From Mucilaginibacter mali (GTDB lineage Bacteria; Bacteroidota; Bacteroidia; Sphingobacteriales; Sphingobacteriaceae), in the NCBI RefSeq assembly GCF_013283875.1, contig NZ_CP054139.1, positions 3,348,001 through 3,412,000 of the forward strand: a DNA stretch of 64,000 nt. Direction: 5' to 3'. Positions 50,871-59,353 of the stretch are shown piece after piece (the first letter of the stretch is position 1; each line of letters opens with the position of its first letter). A program made the position numbers and the translations under genes. The notes beneath the pieces were generated by a model, which saw only the letters and a list, made by a program, of their open reading frames with translations, had not been told where the DNA came from and did not search any database.

Positions 50871-51859
50871 TTTAATTTGTCGCGATTGTAAATGTACATT
50901 TCAAACTCTTTTTTTACGAAATTGATGGTAAAAATCCCCCTCGAAAAAAAGTCGTACCCTAACATAGCATCAACCGAATAGCCATAAGCCGAACCCATTT
51001 TGTCCAGATCGGTTACGATGGCTTTATTTTTCAGAAACTCGTGCTCGCCTATTACTAATTTATCAAATTCGGCGGTAATTACATCGTACCGGGCACCGCC
51101 TATACCGGTTAGTTTAGCGCGACTGATCACCTGCATAGTGCGCACCAGTTTTTTGTTGCGGTTATAGTCGATCAGGTTACTTTCAGCGCCGGTATCAAAA
51201 GCAAACCACATTTTCTCATCGTTAGCGGTACCTTTCAGGTAAACCACATCGTTTAAAAACTTAAAAGGTGTTTTGATGTCGGCTTGCCCAAAGATGCGTT
51301 CGGCTTCAGGCACGTTGCCTTTATCATCAAGCTTGTGGATATAGAGCACGCTTTGCACCACATCTACTGTGATGGCAAATTTGGTAAACAGCCGTGTGCC
51401 CAACAGTCCCAGCACTTTAATGTTACGGCCGTTCTCGATGCCCGACAGATCGCACACATCAGCCGAAAGCTTATCGTAATTCAACTCGAACATAGATAAG
51501 TGCTTAATGGCTGTTTTAAAGGGCCGTTCAGCTTCACCGTTAACGCCACCCGACTCCTTATCCTCGATATGGGGGGCATCCCTGAAATACGTTTTATTCA
51601 GCACCAGGCAGGGCGCGCCGGTATCCAATATAAAATTGCCGTAAACCGAATCTACCTGGGCCTCGACCACGATCAGGTTACCCACCTTTTTAAACGGAAC
51701 GATCAGCGTTTTAAAATCGCCGTAAGGTTCGGGGTCAGGTTCGATGGATTGAGTTTTAAAAACGATATGTCGTGCGGGCTGCGGATGGCGCATAGCGTTT
51801 GCCTTGATGCATATCCCCAGTAAAGGGATCAGTAGCAGGTATAGGCAAAGTGCGCGCAT
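50867..51859 (-). CDS. retropepsin-like aspartyl protease, two DTG motifs
   Basis: A 330-residue exported protein with signal peptide MRALCLYLLLIPLLGICIKA. The first catalytic Asp is in FILDTGAPCLVL and a second in FAFDTGAESNLID, so it carries both aspartates in one chain, in contrast to single-motif retropepsins that dimerise. The fold resembles the gag-polyprotein-like aspartyl proteases of Bacteroidota. It is upstream of the CBM48 protein by a four-base overlap (ATGA). Confidence 0.88.
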   Translation of the reverse strand: MRALCLYLLLIPLLGICIKANAMRHPQPARHIVFKTQSIEPDPEPYGDFKTLIVPFKKVGNLIVVEAQVDSVYGNFILDTGAPCLVLNKTYFRDAPHIEDKESGGVNGEAERPFKTAIKHLSMFELNYDKLSADVCDLSGIENGRNIKVLGLLGTRLFTKFAITVDVVQSVLYIHKLDDKGNVPEAERIFGQADIKTPFKFLNDVVYLKGTANDEKMWFAFDTGAESNLIDYNRNKKLVRTMQVISRAKLTGIGGARYDVITAEFDKLVIGEHEFLKNKAIVTDLDKMGSAYGYSVDAMLGYDFFSRGIFTINFVKKEFEMYIYNRDKLK

Positions 51860-52163
51860 TGGGGTTGATGTATTAATTACACTGTATAGACAACCAAAGG
51901 TAGGTAAACGTTACAGCGTGAATTGTTAAAAAGGGTTAACTATTCAACAGCTCAAGCGTCTACGATTACATTAACGTAAGCATGCGCGTGCGATTAACGT
52001 AATGATAATACTCCTTTTGACTAAAGCCCTCACCTTTCTGTTTAATTAACCGCCCCATAAAGGGGACGGCAATGAAGATAAAACAGCGGCGATTTTCATT
52101 GCCGTTGGTTTTAACCAACGGAACCTGATAAAGCAAGCAATTGGCTTCAGCCAAACCTCCGAC
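51860..52163. other. repeat-rich intergenic region
   Basis: A 304-base spacer between the protease gene and the ABC ATPase. It holds palindromic repeats including CAAGCGTCTACG near 51953-51964 (family I core), GATTAACGTAATG-type repeats near 51965-52004, and the family K hairpins at 52066-52121. No gene is seen. Confidence 0.65.
52066..52121. repeat. hairpin repeats family K (CCGTTGGTT-TT-AACCAACGG)
   Basis: ACGGCAATGAA (52066-52076) pairs with TTCATTGCCGT (52095-52105), and CCGTTGGTT-TT-AACCAACGG (52102-52121) is a 9-bp stem. The two hairpins overlap, so they exclude one another. Confidence 0.65.
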
Positions 52164-52841
52164 TCACATTCTGCTCAGATATCCATACCTTACCAATTCT
52201 TCCGGATCAGAAAGATGCCGCGTATATCCATTATCTATCAGGATGATCCGGTCGCTCACATCAACAATATTATAGTATTGATGATCGGTAACAATGATGC
52301 CCTTGGTTTTAGCTGCCTTCCGCAACTGTTGCTTAAACACATCCGATTGCACAGGCGATACATGCGTAAAAGGTTCATCCAGCAATATAAAATCGGCATT
52401 GCTGTATAATATCATCAGCATTTCCAGTTGGCGTAGCTCGCCACCGGATAGCTTGTCGGTTTGCTTTTGGCCGTGCATAATGTAAGCAGGCGATGCGGCA
52501 AATTCGTCCCAATGCTTTTCGGCTACCAATGTTCTGGCTAACTGATCTACCCGCATACCCCGCGGTAGGTAATTATGCTGCGGCAGGTAGGCAATGCGGG
52601 TATCTATAAATCCCCGGCGGATGTACTGATCGTTAATGCTTACATATTTATACTGCGGCGTCAGCGTACCGAAGATGATCTTCAACAGGCAGGATTTACC
52701 GCAACCGTTACGCCCCAGCAGGCCAACTATTTCGCCCTGTTTACAATCCAGGTAAACATCCCTTAAGATATACCTGTCGCCGAACGACAAGGCCACGCTA
52801 TCAACCTTTAAATTAAGCGGCTGCATGGGTAATGAGTGCAT
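52164..52841 (-). CDS. ABC transporter ATP-binding protein
   Basis: A 225-residue ATPase. Walker A GRNGCGKS, Q-loop YLPQHNYLP, signature LSGGE, Walker B ADFILLDEPF and the switch His in TDHQYY are all present. Start at 52841, or at the fifth-later ATG (52826). Both overlap the end of the small membrane-protein gene upstream (to 52813), by 29 or 14 bases, so the two are translationally coupled. No other ABC component lies nearby. Confidence 0.9.
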   Translation of the reverse strand: MHSLPMQPLNLKVDSVALSFGDRYILRDVYLDCKQGEIVGLLGRNGCGKSCLLKIIFGTLTPQYKYVSINDQYIRRGFIDTRIAYLPQHNYLPRGMRVDQLARTLVAEKHWDEFAASPAYIMHGQKQTDKLSGGELRQLEMLMILYSNADFILLDEPFTHVSPVQSDVFKQQLRKAAKTKGIIVTDHQYYNIVDVSDRIILIDNGYTRHLSDPEELVRYGYLSRM

Positions 52842-53130
52842 AAATGATGAGAAATAGGGCGCAAACGCACATGTCCATAATGAAGCTACCTATGTATATG
52901 CGCCTGATAGGAATGCCCGCGTTGCGGTAAAAGTAAAAACTATTGTGGTGCATATAAGCGTGATGGGCCACCGCGCAAATAAACCCTACCAATTTACCAA
53001 GTAAGGCCAGTATTAAAAAGTGCCTTCGGGTAGCCAGGCCCATTACCGTGGTAGCGGCAACGGTGAACAGCAGGTTATGAAATAGTAGCAGCCGGTAATA
53101 TTGCCAGGTAAGCGTGGTAAGGCGATTCAA
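52813..53130 (-). CDS. small membrane protein coupled to the ABC ATPase
   Basis: At least 105 residues with about three membrane helices (LLFHNLLFTVAATTVM, FLILALLGKLVGFICAVAH, IGSFIMDMCVCALFLII). From TTG 53130 the protein lacks its apparent first helix: the frame continues upstream to about 53190 with IPIQFIWLICVFIWIKPK, closed by a stop. The likely true start is a non-ATG codon there, for example CTG near 53190. It is probably the membrane partner of the ATPase, although it is far shorter than standard permeases. Confidence 0.6.
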   Translation of the reverse strand: MNRLTTLTWQYYRLLLFHNLLFTVAATTVMGLATRRHFLILALLGKLVGFICAVAHHAYMHHNSFYFYRNAGIPIRRIYIGSFIMDMCVCALFLIIYALITHAAA

Positions 53131-53200
53131 TTGTTTGGGTTTGATCCATATAAATACGCAGATCAGCCAAATAAATTGTATTGGTATCAGATTTTAGTAA

Positions 53201-53449
53201 TTAGTCGGCAGCATACCAGGTATAGCGTTCTATTTCATCGGCCAGCAGGTGTAAAATCTCTTCGTCTACAGCGCCGGTGTTTTTGCAGATGTGCAATATC
53301 TGCCGCGCATCAGGTTCAAAGCCAGCCACCAGTTGATCATCCCTGAATACCTCGAACTTACAATGCCCGCTATCATGATGCGGCAGATCGGCTACTTCAA
53401 AATTGTAGGTCTTTTCATCCTTAGTTACGCTGATGTGGTGCCTGTTCAT
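53201..53449 (-). CDS. small protein of unknown function
   Basis: An 82-residue cytoplasmic protein: MNRHHISVTKDEKTYNFEVA, then KFEVFRDDQLVAGFEPDARQ and helical EEILHLLADEIERYTWYA. The frame is not overlapped by other genes and has good codon use. No domain recognised; it lies just upstream of the membrane protein and may be cotranscribed. Confidence 0.6.
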   Translation of the reverse strand: MNRHHISVTKDEKTYNFEVADLPHHDSGHCKFEVFRDDQLVAGFEPDARQILHICKNTGAVDEEILHLLADEIERYTWYAAD

Positions 53450-53763
53450 TTGGTATGTTTACTAAACTAACAACTTACCTAAAGATTAGTTTGATAAGCA
53501 AAATAGTATTAGATGGCATTCATTTTGCTCTTTTATATATTCCAAAAAGGTTAACACAATTTAACACAATTTAGGTTAAAATTGTAATTAAATTACTAAT
53601 AATCAACTATTTAACTAAAAAAGACTTAAAAAACATGTTAACCCTGTAAACCTATACTATTTTATTGCCATAGTATTGCCATAGTATTGCGGCAAACATA
53701 AAAAAAGGTGCTTCAGCAAAAACAGCGAAGCACCTTTATCCTTTTACCTTTAAGCTTTAGCCT
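53450..53763. other. AT-rich intergenic region with terminator
   Basis: A 314-base spacer. It contains direct repeats TTAACACAATT near 53550-53572, an 11-base tandem (TATTGCCATAG twice, 53673-53694, with a partial third copy) and the terminator at 53703-53738. No gene is seen. Confidence 0.65.
53703..53738. terminator. terminator downstream of the arginine-decarboxylase-like gene
   Basis: AAAGGTGCTTC (53704-53714) and GAAGCACCTTT (53727-53737) pair with AGC/GC bases inside. A-rich and T-rich outer bases make it bidirectional. It serves the minus-strand gene ending at 53764. Confidence 0.7.
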
Positions 53764-55158
53764 TTAGGTAGTGTAACCCAAAATCTTCAATACCTGTTTA
53801 CTGTTCTGCTCTTCGCCAAACACCTCGAAGTTAAACGTCTCATCGCGGTTGCGGCGAATGATCACGTGCTTAGGCGATGGCAGCAGGCAATGGTGAATAC
53901 CACCGTAGCCGCTCAGCACTTCCTGGTAAGCGCCGGTATTGAAAAAGCCCAGGTATTGCACCTTACGGGTTTTTGGCATAAACACGCTGTTCATGTGCGC
54001 TTCCTGATTGTAATAGTCTTGTCCATCGCAGGTAATGCCGCCAAGGTTCACACGCTCGTATTCGCTATCCCAATTGTTAACGGGTAGCAGGATGTATTTT
54101 TGGTTCAATGCCCAAACATCCGGCAGATTAGTAATGAATGATCCATCCAGCATCAACCAGCGTTCGCGGTCGTTTTGTTGTTTACGGCCTAATACTTTGT
54201 ACAATATGCCCGATGCTTCGGCCACGGTATATTTACCAAATTCGGTAATAATATCCGGTTCCATGGTATCGTGTTCGGCGCAGATCTCTTTAATACGGCT
54301 CACGATCTCATTGATCATGTACTCGTAATCAAAATCAAACACCAGCGAATCTTTAAACGGCATACCGCCGCCAATATCCAGCGTATCCAGGTGCGGGTTT
54401 ACCTTTTTAAACTTGCAGTAAAGCGTTACGTATTTCTCCAGCTCATTCCAGTAGTATGGCGTATCGCTGATGCCCGAGTTGATAAAGAAATGCAGCAATT
54501 TTACCTGGAAGTTAGGGTTATCCTCTATCTTGTTATGATAAAAATCGATCACATCCTCCATTCTTATCCCCAGGCGCGAGGTGTAAAATTGCGAGTCTGG
54601 CTGCTCTTCGGCCGCGATACGGATACCGAGATTACATGGGGTATCCATTTCAATCTCATCATCGTACAGGTTAAATTCCTCTTTATTATCCAGCACGGGG
54701 ATGATGTTCTTGAACCCGTCGTGTAGCATATCGATAATGTAGGTTTTATACTGATAGGTTTTAAAGCCGTTGCAGATCACGGTCATGTCCTTGCTCAGCG
54801 CGCCTTTTTTCTCCAGGGCATCAATCATCGGCATATCAAAGGCCGACGATGTTTCCAGGTGGATCTCATTCTTCAGCGCCTCTTCTACAATATGCTTAAA
54901 GTGCGAACTTTTGGTGCAATAACAATATTTATAGGTACCGCGATAATTGTTTTTAATAATAGCCTGCTGAAACAGCAATTTAGCCTGCTGTATCTTTTTA
55001 GAAATGATAGGCAGATAGGTAAAGCGTAACGGCGTGCCGTACGTTTCTATCATCTCCATCAAATTCAGGTCGTGGAAGTATAATTCATCTTCAATGATCT
55101 CGAAGCCGTCCTGCGGAAAGCCAACGCTCAGATCAAGAAATTCCTGGTAACTCTGCAT
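53764..55158 (-). CDS. arginine-decarboxylase-like PLP enzyme (fold III)
   Basis: A 464-residue enzyme of the alanine-racemase-fold decarboxylases. PLP-binding Lys83 is in YKYCYCTKSSHF, HLETSSAFDMPM and LDIGGGMPFK are the pyridoxal-phosphate loops, and EFGKYTVAEASG and MLDGSFITNLPDVW follow. It matches the short arginine-decarboxylase-like branch of Bacteroidota rather than the ~630-residue SpeA of proteobacteria, and lacks the inserted helical domain. It should make agmatine for polyamines; the substrate is inferred from the family. Confidence 0.82.
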   Translation of the reverse strand: MQSYQEFLDLSVGFPQDGFEIIEDELYFHDLNLMEMIETYGTPLRFTYLPIISKKIQQAKLLFQQAIIKNNYRGTYKYCYCTKSSHFKHIVEEALKNEIHLETSSAFDMPMIDALEKKGALSKDMTVICNGFKTYQYKTYIIDMLHDGFKNIIPVLDNKEEFNLYDDEIEMDTPCNLGIRIAAEEQPDSQFYTSRLGIRMEDVIDFYHNKIEDNPNFQVKLLHFFINSGISDTPYYWNELEKYVTLYCKFKKVNPHLDTLDIGGGMPFKDSLVFDFDYEYMINEIVSRIKEICAEHDTMEPDIITEFGKYTVAEASGILYKVLGRKQQNDRERWLMLDGSFITNLPDVWALNQKYILLPVNNWDSEYERVNLGGITCDGQDYYNQEAHMNSVFMPKTRKVQYLGFFNTGAYQEVLSGYGGIHHCLLPSPKHVIIRRNRDETFNFEVFGEEQNSKQVLKILGYTT

Positions 55159-55408
55159 CTATTAAAAAATTTGTGCAAAAATGTAAAATTAGAACGGTAA
55201 TATTTACAAATTGTTAGCGATTTTTTGTAGCAGTAAAGTAATATATAACAGGCAGTATTAAACAGATTATGTTTACCTAACCTTATCTTAACAAGCATCT
55301 TGGCCGAACCGCTGCTATACCTGTTTTTTCATATCGAATAGGGACAAACATCTGCCTTTCGGTCTTTTCCGACTTCCGGACTTCCCCGACTATTCCTATC
55401 TTAGCCTT

Positions 55409-56194
55409 ATGAACATCCCTATTTACCAGGCTGATGCCTTTACCGATACCCTGTTTGGCGGCAACCCGGCTGCCGTTTGTCCGCTGGCTGAATGGCTGCC
55501 TGATGCCACCATGCAAAAGATAGCGCTTGAAAACAACCTGGCCGAGACCGCCTTTTTTGTAAAGACCGATAAAGGCTACCTGCTGCGCTGGTTCACGCCC
55601 GAATACGAGATAGACCTGTGCGGCCACGCTACCCTGGCTACCGCGCATATCCTTTTTACCCAATTGGGTTATAGCGATGATACCATTCACTTTGAGACCA
55701 TGAAGGCCGGCGTGCTTATTGTTACCCGCAACGGCGATAAGTATACGCTCGATTTCCCCTCGCGACCTCCGCAGGTGGCCGAGATTCCAGCGGGGCTGAC
55801 CGAAGCACTGGGCATGCCCGAGCCAAAGGAGTTTTTACGCTCGCGCGATTTTATGCTGGTTTATGATAATGAGGATGACATCCTGAACTGCAAGCCCGAC
55901 TTTGCCGCTTTAGGCAAATTTGATGTGGTAGGCATCATCATCACATCGCCGGGTAAAGAGGTTGATTTTGTTTCGCGCTTTTTCGCGCCGTCTGCAGGCA
56001 TTCCCGAAGACCCGGTTACCGGCTCGGCGCATTGCAACCTGATCCCCTACTGGGCGGACAAATTAGGCAAGAATGAATTGCATGCCTACCAGCAATCGGC
56101 CCGCAAAGGCGAATTGTGGTGCGAGTTAAAGGGCGACAGGGTTTTAATGAGCGGCAAGGCGGTTACGTATTTAAAGGGGGAGATATTTATTTAG
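55409..56194 (+). CDS. PhzF-family isomerase-like protein
   Basis: A 261-residue protein of the PhzF / diaminopimelate-epimerase fold. QADAFTDTLFGGNPAAVCPL opens the fold, the catalytic Glu46 is in NNLAETAFF, DLCGHATLATAH is the conserved substrate loop, and GIPEDPVTGSAHCNL follows. Real phenazine production is unlikely without other phz genes; family members isomerise diverse small acids. Upstream bases carry the TTCCGGACTT repeat type seen near 59264. Confidence 0.88.
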   Translation: MNIPIYQADAFTDTLFGGNPAAVCPLAEWLPDATMQKIALENNLAETAFFVKTDKGYLLRWFTPEYEIDLCGHATLATAHILFTQLGYSDDTIHFETMKAGVLIVTRNGDKYTLDFPSRPPQVAEIPAGLTEALGMPEPKEFLRSRDFMLVYDNEDDILNCKPDFAALGKFDVVGIIITSPGKEVDFVSRFFAPSAGIPEDPVTGSAHCNLIPYWADKLGKNELHAYQQSARKGELWCELKGDRVLMSGKAVTYLKGEIFI

Positions 56195-56399
56195 TCCATG
56201 TTCAATAGTTAAAAACATATCGTGATTTCTAACCCCGTATGGCATGTTATTAAGTAGACGGGCAATGTCATTCGTCATTCCGCTGCGCTGTCATTATGCT
56301 TCGCACCATTGAGTCATTCTTTATAGTATAAAACGTAAGCACAAAGCCATACGGCGAAATCATATCTATCATTTAAATCAACGGTTCAGACATTATTTT

Positions 56400-56407
56400 T
56401 AACTTTG
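56400..56407 (+). promoter_or_regulatory. -7 box TAACTTTG upstream of the CDF gene
   Basis: A perfect TAnnTTTG element 19 bases before the TTG start at 56427. It fixes the start, since no ATG lies downstream within the family N-terminus. Confidence 0.5.
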
Positions 56408-56426
56408 CGGCATATCTGCATCGCTT

Positions 56427-57401
56427 TTGAACAACAAAAAAAACATCATCCTCACGGCCCTTATTGTTAGCGTGGTACTGATGACAGCTAAGTTTTTGGC
56501 TTACTTTATCACCTACTCAAACTTTGTACTTACCGACGCTGCCGAAAGCATTGTGAACGTAATTGCCAGCGCCTTTGCATTTTACAGCATCTACCTAACA
56601 TCGCAGCCTAAGGATATTAACCACCCTTACGGCCACGGCAAGGTGGAATTTTTCTCGGTGTTTATAGAGGGGACGCTGATATCGGTAGCCGGTTTGGGCA
56701 TCCTTGTTAAATCGGTTTACAGCCTGTTTTACCCTGCCGAAATTCACCAACTGATCACTGGTGCCATTATTATCGGCATTACCGGCGCTATCAATGGCGG
56801 TTTGGGTTATTATATGATCAACCAGGGGAAAGCGCAACGCTCTATCACTTTGGAGGCCGATGGCAAGCACCTGCTGGCCGATATGGTAACCAGCGCCGGC
56901 CTGGTTGTTGGCCTGCTATTGATACATTTCACCAAATTGCTTTGGCTGGATAGCGTGCTTTCTATTGCAGTTGGGTTGTATATCGCGTTTAGCGGTTATA
57001 AACTGATACGCCGCTCGGTTGGCGGGTTAATGGATGAAGCTGATTTTGACCTGGTGAATAATGTGATCGGCATACTAAACGACAAGCGCAAACCCGAGTG
57101 GATCGACATCCATAACCTGCGCGCACAAAAGTATGGTGCCGAACTGCATATCGACTGCCACCTGACCTTGCCCAACTACTTCGACCTGATAAAGGTGCAT
57201 GAAGAGGTGGGCATGGTAGATCAATTAATTAACACCGAGGGAAATATCAAAACCGAGTTGTTTATCCATACCGACCCCTGCCTGCCCAATTGTTGCCACT
57301 ATTGCAGCATGCCGAATTGCCCCATCCGGTCGGAAGAAAAACGGATCGATATTCCGTGGACCATGGTAAACCTTACCCGCAACAAAAAACATTTTGAGTG
57401 A
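56427..57401 (+). CDS. cation diffusion facilitator (CDF) transporter
   Basis: A 324-residue metal exporter with six helices. The signature HPYGHGKVEFFSVFIEG and the metal-binding Asp in DAAESIVN and DGKHLLADMVTSAG lie in helices II and V. A C-terminal cytoplasmic domain (LHIDCHLTLPNYFDL) ends with a His/Cys-rich tail (DPCLPNCCHYCSMPNC). Zn2+, Fe2+ or Mn2+ efflux is possible; the Cys-rich tail hints at Zn or another soft metal. The start is TTG. Its stop overlaps the NUDIX ATG (TGATG). Confidence 0.9.
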   Translation: MNNKKNIILTALIVSVVLMTAKFLAYFITYSNFVLTDAAESIVNVIASAFAFYSIYLTSQPKDINHPYGHGKVEFFSVFIEGTLISVAGLGILVKSVYSLFYPAEIHQLITGAIIIGITGAINGGLGYYMINQGKAQRSITLEADGKHLLADMVTSAGLVVGLLLIHFTKLLWLDSVLSIAVGLYIAFSGYKLIRRSVGGLMDEADFDLVNNVIGILNDKRKPEWIDIHNLRAQKYGAELHIDCHLTLPNYFDLIKVHEEVGMVDQLINTEGNIKTELFIHTDPCLPNCCHYCSMPNCPIRSEEKRIDIPWTMVNLTRNKKHFE

Positions 57402-57868
57402 TGTATAACTTTAACGTACGTGTTTATGGCCTGCTGATTAACGATAACAACGAGATATTGTTAAGCGATGAGCAGGAATATGGGTATCAGTTCATTAAAT
57501 TCCCCGGCGGCGGCGTAGAATATGGCGAGGGGCTGACCGATGCGCTGAAACGTGAGTTTATGGAGGAATGCTTTGCGGAAATAGCAATTGAAAGGCACTT
57601 TTACACCACCGATTTTTTTGTAAAATCGGCCTTTAACGATTCGCAGATCATCAGCGTTTATTACTTAGTGAAGAACATTGCGCCGCTTGATCTGTCTTTC
57701 AAGATCATCCCTTACGATTTTGATGAATTAAGCGATGTGATGCAGTCTTTCCGCTGGGTTAAAATAAGCAACCTGACCGAAGACGATGTTACTTTTCCGA
57801 CAGATAAGCATGTGGTGAAACTATTAACAACCCCTCCCCAACCCCTCCCCGAGGGAGAGGGGCTTTAA
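57401..57868 (+). CDS. NUDIX hydrolase
   Basis: A 155-residue hydrolase from ATG 57401. The NUDIX box is GGGVEYGEGLTDALKREF with MEEC (residues 36-57), matching G-x5-E-x7-REUXEE; the last GU is replaced by Phe-Ala. It hydrolyses nucleoside diphosphates linked to another moiety. Its last residues (TPPQPLPEGEGL) are coded by the palindromic repeat at 57830-57937, so the natural stop was probably earlier. It overlaps the CDF gene by one base. Confidence 0.88.
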   Translation: MYNFNVRVYGLLINDNNEILLSDEQEYGYQFIKFPGGGVEYGEGLTDALKREFMEECFAEIAIERHFYTTDFFVKSAFNDSQIISVYYLVKNIAPLDLSFKIIPYDFDELSDVMQSFRWVKISNLTEDDVTFPTDKHVVKLLTTPPQPLPEGEGL

Positions 57869-57937
57869 TTTTATATTTAAAATGGAGAATGGATCTTTAA
57901 AACAAGCCCTCCGCTTCGGGGAAGATTTAGGAGGGGT
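57830..57937. repeat. GC-rich palindromic repeat, family C, between NUDIX and bioA
   Basis: AACCCCTCCCC and GAGGGAGAGGGGCT near 57830-57864, then CCCTCCGCTTCGGGG near 57907-57921 and AGGAGGGGTGAT before the bioA start. It has the same two-hairpin layout as 6135-6236 and 8612-8697. Confidence 0.75.
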
Positions 57938-57940
57938 GAT

Positions 57941-59218
57941 ATGACACTTACCGAACGCGATCTGAAAGCCATATGGCACCCCTACACACAGATGCAAACC
58001 GCCCTGCCCCCTATCCCCATAGTAAAAGGTGATGGCGCGCTGCTGATTGATGAGAATGGTAAGGAGTATATCGACGCGGTATCATCGTGGTGGGTAAATA
58101 TACACGGACATGCCAATAAATACATTGCCCAAAAAGTAGCCGAACAATTGCTGCAACTGGAGCACGTCATCTTCGCCGGCTTTACTCACAAACCCGCCAT
58201 TGAGCTGGCCGAGCGCCTGCTGGCTATATTACCCGATAACCAGGCTAAAGCTTTTTACTCGGACAATGGATCGACAGCGGTAGAGGTAGCTATAAAAATG
58301 TGCCTGCAGTACTGGCATAACCTGGGTATTAAACGTACCAAGGTGCTTGCTTTTAAAAATGCTTATCACGGTGATACTTTTGGTGCGATGGCCGTAAGCG
58401 GGCGCAGCGCCTTTACAGCGGCCTTTGATAACTTGCTGTTCGAGGTGGAATTTATCGACCTGCCGACTGCCGAAAACATGAAACAGCTTAAATCGCGGAT
58501 CTCCTACCTGCGATCGGAGTTGGCCTGCTTTATTTTTGAGCCGCTGGTGCAGGGTTCGGCGGGGATGATCATGTACGATGCCGCGCTGTTGAACGAACTG
58601 ATGGCCCATTGCCGTGCCGAGCATATCCTTACCATTGCCGATGAGGTATTTACCGGCTTTGGCCGCACCGGCAAGCGTTTTGCCTGCAACCATGTGCAGG
58701 AACAGCCGGATATTATGTGCTTCTCTAAAGGGTTAACGGGCGGCACCATGGCTTTTGGTTTAACTACCTGTACACAACAGATCTACGATGCGTTCCTTTC
58801 GGATGATAAGCGGAAAACGCTCTTCCACGGGCACTCTTACACGGCTAACCCGGTAGCTTGCGCAGCCTCCTTAGCCAGTTTAGATCTGTTTTTAGCGCCC
58901 GATACCGATGCCAATATCCAGCGTATAGTTAATGCCCACCAGGCATTTGCAGGCAGGATACAAGACCATCCTAAAATTAAAACCATCCGCCAAACCGGCA
59001 CCATACTGGCTATGGAATGGGAAACCGGCGAGGATACCAGTTACTTCAGTGCGCTGCGCGACAGGCTGTATAGCTACTTTCTTGATGCGGGTATTATTCT
59101 GCGCCCGCTGGGTAACGTGATCTATATTTTACCTCCGTATTGCATTACTGATGCCCAGCTGGATTATATTTACCGCAAAATTGAACAGGCGCTGGAGGAA
59201 GTCGGAAAGTCCGCGTAA
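57941..59218 (+). CDS. bioA: adenosylmethionine-8-amino-7-oxononanoate aminotransferase
   Basis: BioA transfers the amino group of S-adenosylmethionine to KAPA to make DAPA, the penultimate biotin precursor. IWHPYTQMQTALPPIPIVKG opens the fold, SSWWVNIHGHA carries the substrate-pocket tryptophans, Asp234 is in TIADEVFTGFGRTG, and the PLP-bearing Lys263 is in FSKGLTGGTM. It is 425 residues long. Its tail EEVGKSA lies in a repeat (TCGGAAAGTCCG type). No other biotin gene is in the window; the ferritin-like gene follows. Confidence 0.93.
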   Translation: MTLTERDLKAIWHPYTQMQTALPPIPIVKGDGALLIDENGKEYIDAVSSWWVNIHGHANKYIAQKVAEQLLQLEHVIFAGFTHKPAIELAERLLAILPDNQAKAFYSDNGSTAVEVAIKMCLQYWHNLGIKRTKVLAFKNAYHGDTFGAMAVSGRSAFTAAFDNLLFEVEFIDLPTAENMKQLKSRISYLRSELACFIFEPLVQGSAGMIMYDAALLNELMAHCRAEHILTIADEVFTGFGRTGKRFACNHVQEQPDIMCFSKGLTGGTMAFGLTTCTQQIYDAFLSDDKRKTLFHGHSYTANPVACAASLASLDLFLAPDTDANIQRIVNAHQAFAGRIQDHPKIKTIRQTGTILAMEWETGEDTSYFSALRDRLYSYFLDAGIILRPLGNVIYILPPYCITDAQLDYIYRKIEQALEEVGKSA

Positions 59219-59263
59219 GCCGGAAAGTCTGAAAGAAGCTATCTTGTAAATAAACTAAATATT

Positions 59264-59352
59264 ATCTTCCGGACTTTCCGATTTATGCGGACTTCCGGAC
59301 TAAAAAAATCTTCCGGACTTTCCGACTTATGCGGACTTTCCGGACTAAAAAA
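59264..59352. repeat. tandem duplicate of a 44-base unit, family J
   Basis: Two units beginning ATCTTCCGGACTTTCCGA run at 59264-59307 and 59308-59352 with three or so differences. Inverse copies lie at 59201-59235 in and after the bioA 3' end, and a related form (GACTTCCGGACTTCCCCGAC) lies at about 55371-55391 before the phzF gene. The tandem is directly before the ferritin-like gene and would code a spurious 23-residue extension of it. Confidence 0.8.
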
Positions 59353-59353
59353 T

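Noticed and set aside
54271..54726. A 151-codon plus-strand frame opposite the decarboxylase gene
   Set aside because: Fully inside the PLP-enzyme gene on the opposite strand, with no promoter and no family resemblance.
55409..56194. Phenazine production
   Set aside because: A single PhzF-like gene is widespread and no other phenazine gene is present.
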